A stretch of 64,000 nt of DNA from Sphingomonas morindae (GTDB taxonomy: Bacteria > Pseudomonadota > Alphaproteobacteria > Sphingomonadales > Sphingomonadaceae), in assembly GCF_023822065.1 (NCBI RefSeq), contig NZ_CP084930.1, positions 1,628,001 to 1,692,000 of the forward strand, read 5' to 3'. The stretch's first letter is position 1. The number at the start of each line of letters is the position of its first letter. Below the pieces are notes generated by a model. It was not told the origin of the DNA. It saw only the letters and a list, made by a program, of their open reading frames with translations, and ran no database searches. The position numbers were made by a program, and so were the translations under genes. Positions 61,090 to 64,000 of this stretch are shown here, piece by piece.

Positions 61090-62793
61090 TCAATGGAGAT
61101 GCGCGCGGGCGGCGCCGATCCCGGTTTCGGCGCGCAGCCGCTGCGCGGCATAGCCCCGCCGATCGACCGCGGCGCGCGCGCTGCCATCGGTCAGCGAGAC
61201 CAGCCATATCGTCAGGAAGGCGATCGGCATGGAGATGATGGCCGGCGAGGAATAGGGGAAGATCGCCGTCTTGTAGCCGAAGATCGCGACCCACACCGCC
61301 GGCGACAGGATGGTGAGGATCAGCGCCAGCACCAGCCCGAGGCTGCCGCCCGCCACCACCCCGCGCGTGGTGCAGCCGGGCCAGAAGAGCGACAGGAGCA
61401 GCACCGGAAAATTGCCCGAGGCCGCCACCGCGAAGGCGAGGCTCACCATGAAGGCGACATTCTGCTTCTCGAACAGGATGCCGAGCAGGATGGCGACCAG
61501 CGCGAGCACCAGCACGGTGCGCCGCGAGACGCGCAGCTCGGCGGCCGAATCGGCGGCGCCCCGGCGCAGCACGGTGGCGTAGAGATCATGGCTCACCGCC
61601 GAGGCGCCCGACAGCGTCAGGCCCGCGACCACGGCGAGGATGGTGGCGAAGGCGACGGCGGAGATGAATCCCAGGAAGAGATTGCCGCCCACCGCATGGG
61701 CAAGATGGATGGCCGCCATGTTGCCGCCGCCCAGCAGGCCGCCCGCGCCGTCGCTGTAGCGCGGCTCGGTCGCCACCAGCACGATCGCGCCGAAGCCGAT
61801 GATGAAGGTGAGCAGGTAGAAATAGCCGATCCAGCCTGTCGCCCACAGCACCGAGCTGCGCGCCTGCCGGGCATCGGGCACGGTGAAGAAGCGCATCAAG
61901 ATGTGCGGCAGCCCCGCCGTGCCGAACATCAGCGCCATGCCGAGCGAGATGGCCGAGACCGGATCCTTGATGAAATTGCCCGGACCCATGATCGAGAGGC
62001 CCGCCTTGGCGGCTTCGGCCTGGGTCTTGCCATCGGCGAGCGCGAGGCCCGTCTTCACCGCCACCGCGCGGGCGAAGAGCGCCTCGGGCGAGAAGCCGAA
62101 GCGCGCGAGCACCGCCACCGCCATGAAGCTGGCGCTGCCGAGCAGCAGCACCGCCTTGATGATCTGCACCCAGGTGGTGGCCGTCATGCCGCCGAACAGC
62201 ACGTACAGCGTCATCAGCACGCCGACGATCAGCACCGCATATTCGTAGCGGAGGCCGAACAGCAATTTGATCAGCTGGCCCGCGCCCACCATCTGCGCGA
62301 TCAGGTAGAACAGCACCACCACCAGCGTGCTCACCGCCGCGAAGCCGCGCACCGGCGGCTGGGCGAAGCGGAAGGAGGCGACATCGGCGAAGGTGTAGCG
62401 GCCCAGGTTGCGCAGCCGCTCGGCCATGAGGAAGAGGATGATCGGCCAGCCGACCAGAAAGCCGATCGAGTAGATCAGCCCGTCATAGCCGTCCTTGAAG
62501 ATCTGCGCCGATATGCCGAGGAAGGAGGCGGCCGACATGAAGTCGCCGGCGATGGCGAGGCCGTTCTGGAAGCCGGTGATGCCCCCGCCGGCGGTGTAGA
62601 ATTCAAAGGCGGTGCGGGTCCGCCGCGCCGCCCAGCGGGTGATGGCGAGCGTGAGGACCGCGAAGGCGGCGAAGATGACGATCGCCGTCCAGTTGGTCGG
62701 CTGCTGCTTGGTCTGGCCGGCGAGCGCATCGGCCAGCACCGGCGCGGGCGCCAGCAGCAGCGCCACGCCCGCGGCGGCACGGACGCGGCTCAT
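61090..62793 (-). CDS. Sodium:solute symporter, ActP-like (acetate permease type)
   Basis: Inner membrane importer of the SSS family, 567 residues with about 13 helices, most like the acetate/glycolate symporter ActP. Signatures: [77 protein letters not shown] and [13 protein letters not shown] (the conserved segment around the Na+ site), with a predicted signal-like N-terminal helix. GGAGG seven bases before the ATG. Its start overlaps the stop of the upstream DUF485 gene, the usual pairing of YjcH with ActP. Substrate likely a short carboxylate. Confidence 0.92.
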   Translation of the reverse strand: MSRVRAAAGVALLLAPAPVLADALAGQTKQQPTNWTAIVIFAAFAVLTLAITRWAARRTRTAFEFYTAGGGITGFQNGLAIAGDFMSAASFLGISAQIFKDGYDGLIYSIGFLVGWPIILFLMAERLRNLGRYTFADVASFRFAQPPVRGFAAVSTLVVVLFYLIAQMVGAGQLIKLLFGLRYEYAVLIVGVLMTLYVLFGGMTATTWVQIIKAVLLLGSASFMAVAVLARFGFSPEALFARAVAVKTGLALADGKTQAEAAKAGLSIMGPGNFIKDPVSAISLGMALMFGTAGLPHILMRFFTVPDARQARSSVLWATGWIGYFYLLTFIIGFGAIVLVATEPRYSDGAGGLLGGGNMAAIHLAHAVGGNLFLGFISAVAFATILAVVAGLTLSGASAVSHDLYATVLRRGAADSAAELRVSRRTVLVLALVAILLGILFEKQNVAFMVSLAFAVAASGNFPVLLLSLFWPGCTTRGVVAGGSLGLVLALILTILSPAVWVAIFGYKTAIFPYSSPAIISMPIAFLTIWLVSLTDGSARAAVDRRGYAAQRLRAETGIGAARAHLH

Positions 62794-63095
62794 CGTCCGG
62801 CCTCCGCCTTGAGCGCATCGACCAGGGGATCGAACACGCGATTGGCGGCGCGGACATAGACGCCGGTCAGCGCGATCGCGAGCAGGATCAGCGCGAAGCC
62901 GAGCACGATGCCGAGCGAGGTGACGCCGCCCGCCACCGGCTGGGCGAGGAAGGATTTGTCGAAGGCGATGAGCAGGACGAAGCCGAAATAGGCGATCAGC
63001 ATGATGACGGTCAGCACGCCGGTGACGCGGCCGCGCCGGTGGAGCAGTTCCTGATAGCGCGGGTCTTCGGCCAGGCGCAGATGCTCTTCCTGCAT
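62790..63095 (-). CDS. DUF485 (YjcH-like) membrane protein
   Basis: Small partner of the ActP-type symporter, 101 residues, with two membrane helices ([19 protein letters not shown] and [20 protein letters not shown]). It starts [20 protein letters not shown], the family pattern, and ends at a stop that overlaps the symporter start (ATGA). GGGGGAG before this ATG outweighs a TTG five codons upstream. Its role is not settled. Confidence 0.9.
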   Translation of the reverse strand: MQEEHLRLAEDPRYQELLHRRGRVTGVLTVIMLIAYFGFVLLIAFDKSFLAQPVAGGVTSLGIVLGFALILLAIALTGVYVRAANRVFDPLVDALKAEAGR

Positions 63096-63184
63096 ATCGC
63101 TCTCCCCCAAGAGATAGGCCGCTCTTCGCCGGCCTTGTCTTCAGGATCATGCCCGAAAGCCGGGCGCGCGCAAGCAAAGCTTTG

Positions 63185-64000
63185 TTACAGTGCCGTGACT
63201 TGGCGGATCGGCACGGTGGCGGCGCCGCGACCGGGGGCGGCGATGCGGTGCAGCTCGAGCCCGTGCCCCGCGAGCGGCGGCAGCGTCGCCAGATGCGCCA
63301 GCGCCGCCTCGGCATCCCGTCGCCCGGCCGCCGCGCGATCGTGGCGGCTGCGCGCCGAGAAATCGAACTGGCGCTCCGGCCCCGCCTCCTCGCCCGGCGC
63401 GCGATAGCTGAGCGCGAGCACGCGCGTCGCCGCGCCGCCCGCCGCCGCGCGCGCGGCGCCGATCGCGTCCAGCCGCAGCCGGCTCTGCGCGGCGAACTGC
63501 ACCTCGGTGGACCGCGCCGCCGCCGCCTCGATGCTGGTCGGCGGAGTCGCATCGGGCGCGAAGAGATCGAGCAGCACCACCAGCGGCGGCGCCGGATCGC
63601 GCCGGTCGGGCGCAAGAAAGGGCTCGAACGGGCAATTGGCGGAAAGCCCGCCATCGCCGAGCAGCCGGTCCCCGATTCGCACCGGCGCGAAGCTCGGCAG
63701 CAGCGCGCAGCTGGCGAGAATGTGCGGGATGGCGATGGCGTCGCCGGCGGCGCTGTCGAACAGGACCAGCTCGGCGGTCTCGATATCGGTGGTGGCGATG
63801 CAGCAGCGCATGGCGCCGGCGCGGAGCCGGTCGGCGTCGATCAGCCCGGCGAGCGTGTCCGCCAGCGGGCTCTGGTCGTAGAGGCTGGCGCGCTCGCCGA
63901 GCCAGGCGCCGGGCTCGGCGCGCGGGCGGAACAGGCCCGGCACGCCGCCCAGCCGTGCGGTGGCGGCGCTCGCCCAGTTGCGCCAGTGGCGCCATGGCCC
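63185..64000 (-). CDS. Patatin-like phospholipase (N-terminus outside window)
   Basis: Serine lipase/esterase of the patatin group. The reading frame stays open to the window edge, so at least the start and the GxSxG nucleophile elbow lie to the right of position 64000. The visible 271 residues hold the second half: [40 protein letters not shown] and the catalytic-Asp motif [15 protein letters not shown], where DGG completes the Ser-Asp dyad. After that comes a C-terminal region of unclear role. No neighbour suggests a lipid substrate, though the window holds other lipid enzymes. Confidence 0.85.
   Translation of the reverse strand, partial: GPWRHWRNWASAATARLGGVPGLFRPRAEPGAWLGERASLYDQSPLADTLAGLIDADRLRAGAMRCCIATTDIETAELVLFDSAAGDAIAIPHILASCALLPSFAPVRIGDRLLGDGGLSANCPFEPFLAPDRRDPAPPLVVLLDLFAPDATPPTSIEAAAARSTEVQFAAQSRLRLDAIGAARAAAGGAATRVLALSYRAPGEEAGPERQFDFSARSRHDRAAAGRRDAEAALAHLATLPPLAGHGLELHRIAAPGRGAATVPIRQVTAL

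Noticed and set aside
1-64000. tRNA genes, rRNA, CRISPR arrays, insertion sequences, integrases or phage genes.
   Set aside because: No sequence with cloverleaf-like structure, direct repeat arrays, transposase motifs or integrase motifs was noticed on either strand. A tRNA search tool would be needed to be certain.

Overview
The window is about 64 kb of very GC-rich chromosomal DNA with no rRNA, tRNA, CRISPR array, insertion sequence or phage gene that I could see. Gene content points to an alphaproteobacterium of the order Sphingomonadales (Sphingomonas-like): a bacterial Cdc48-type double AAA ATPase, NodT-type outer membrane lipoproteins, a TamA/TamB pair, a bifunctional Rel-type (p)ppGpp enzyme near rpoZ, DUF1489 and DUF2807 proteins, and the zwf-pgl pair used by the Entner-Doudoroff and pentose phosphate routes. 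The assignment is by gene content only. Genes are packed tightly. Many neighbours overlap by 1 to 8 bases (ATGA, GTGA, TTGA), so translational coupling is common, and GTG or TTG starts are frequent. The only gene-free stretch over 300 bases is 22404-22741, upstream of cdc48.

Layout. 1-3.9 kb: end of an RND efflux permease and its NodT-type channel, closed by a terminator. 4-6.2 kb: threonine/serine dehydratase, diverging from pyrD. 6.2-11.2 kb: secreted peptide-degrading enzymes (gamma-glutamyltransferase, M28 and S10 peptidases). 11.3-16.1 kb: a second tripartite exporter (HlyD/EmrA-like, DHA2/EmrB-like, NodT) with a coupled DUF1810 gene. 16.1-22.4 kb: an S9 peptidase diverging from a TetR regulator, a nitronate monooxygenase-like protein and cdc48. 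22.7-30 kb: LysR regulator, peptidyl-prolyl isomerase, luciferase-like monooxygenase, MgtE, DUF1489, DUF2807 lipoprotein and thrS. 30-35.3 kb: an unknown secreted protein, a dicarboxylate symporter coupled to a hydrolase and a TPR protein, then the glyoxalase pair gloA-gloB. 35.3-38.9 kb: DUF952, a zinc-type CDF exporter, pgl and zwf, all on the minus strand. 38.9-42.1 kb: rel and rpoZ with an HxlR regulator between them. 42.2-48.5 kb: a phospholipase D-type enzyme, a lipid methyltransferase-like protein, a sugar transporter, a HerA-like ATPase, two small unknowns and an endonuclease/exonuclease/phosphatase protein. 48.6-54.9 kb: tamB and tamA. 55-64 kb: a YihY-type membrane protein, dinB, NADP malic enzyme, glutaryl-CoA dehydrogenase, an acetate-type symporter with its DUF485 partner, and a patatin-like phospholipase cut by the window edge.

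Taken together this is mostly core chromosome for an aerobic heterotroph that exports toxic compounds, breaks down peptides and imports organic acids and sugars, with envelope biogenesis and stress genes mixed in. I found no obvious defence island or biosynthetic cluster. The items most worth a second look are: an orphan minus-strand terminator with a 16-codon reading frame upstream of cdc48, a low-complexity insertion in the RND permease, an aspartate-rich cytoplasmic tail on the EmrA-like subunit, and an HxlR regulator with a palindromic operator candidate lying between rpoZ and rel.
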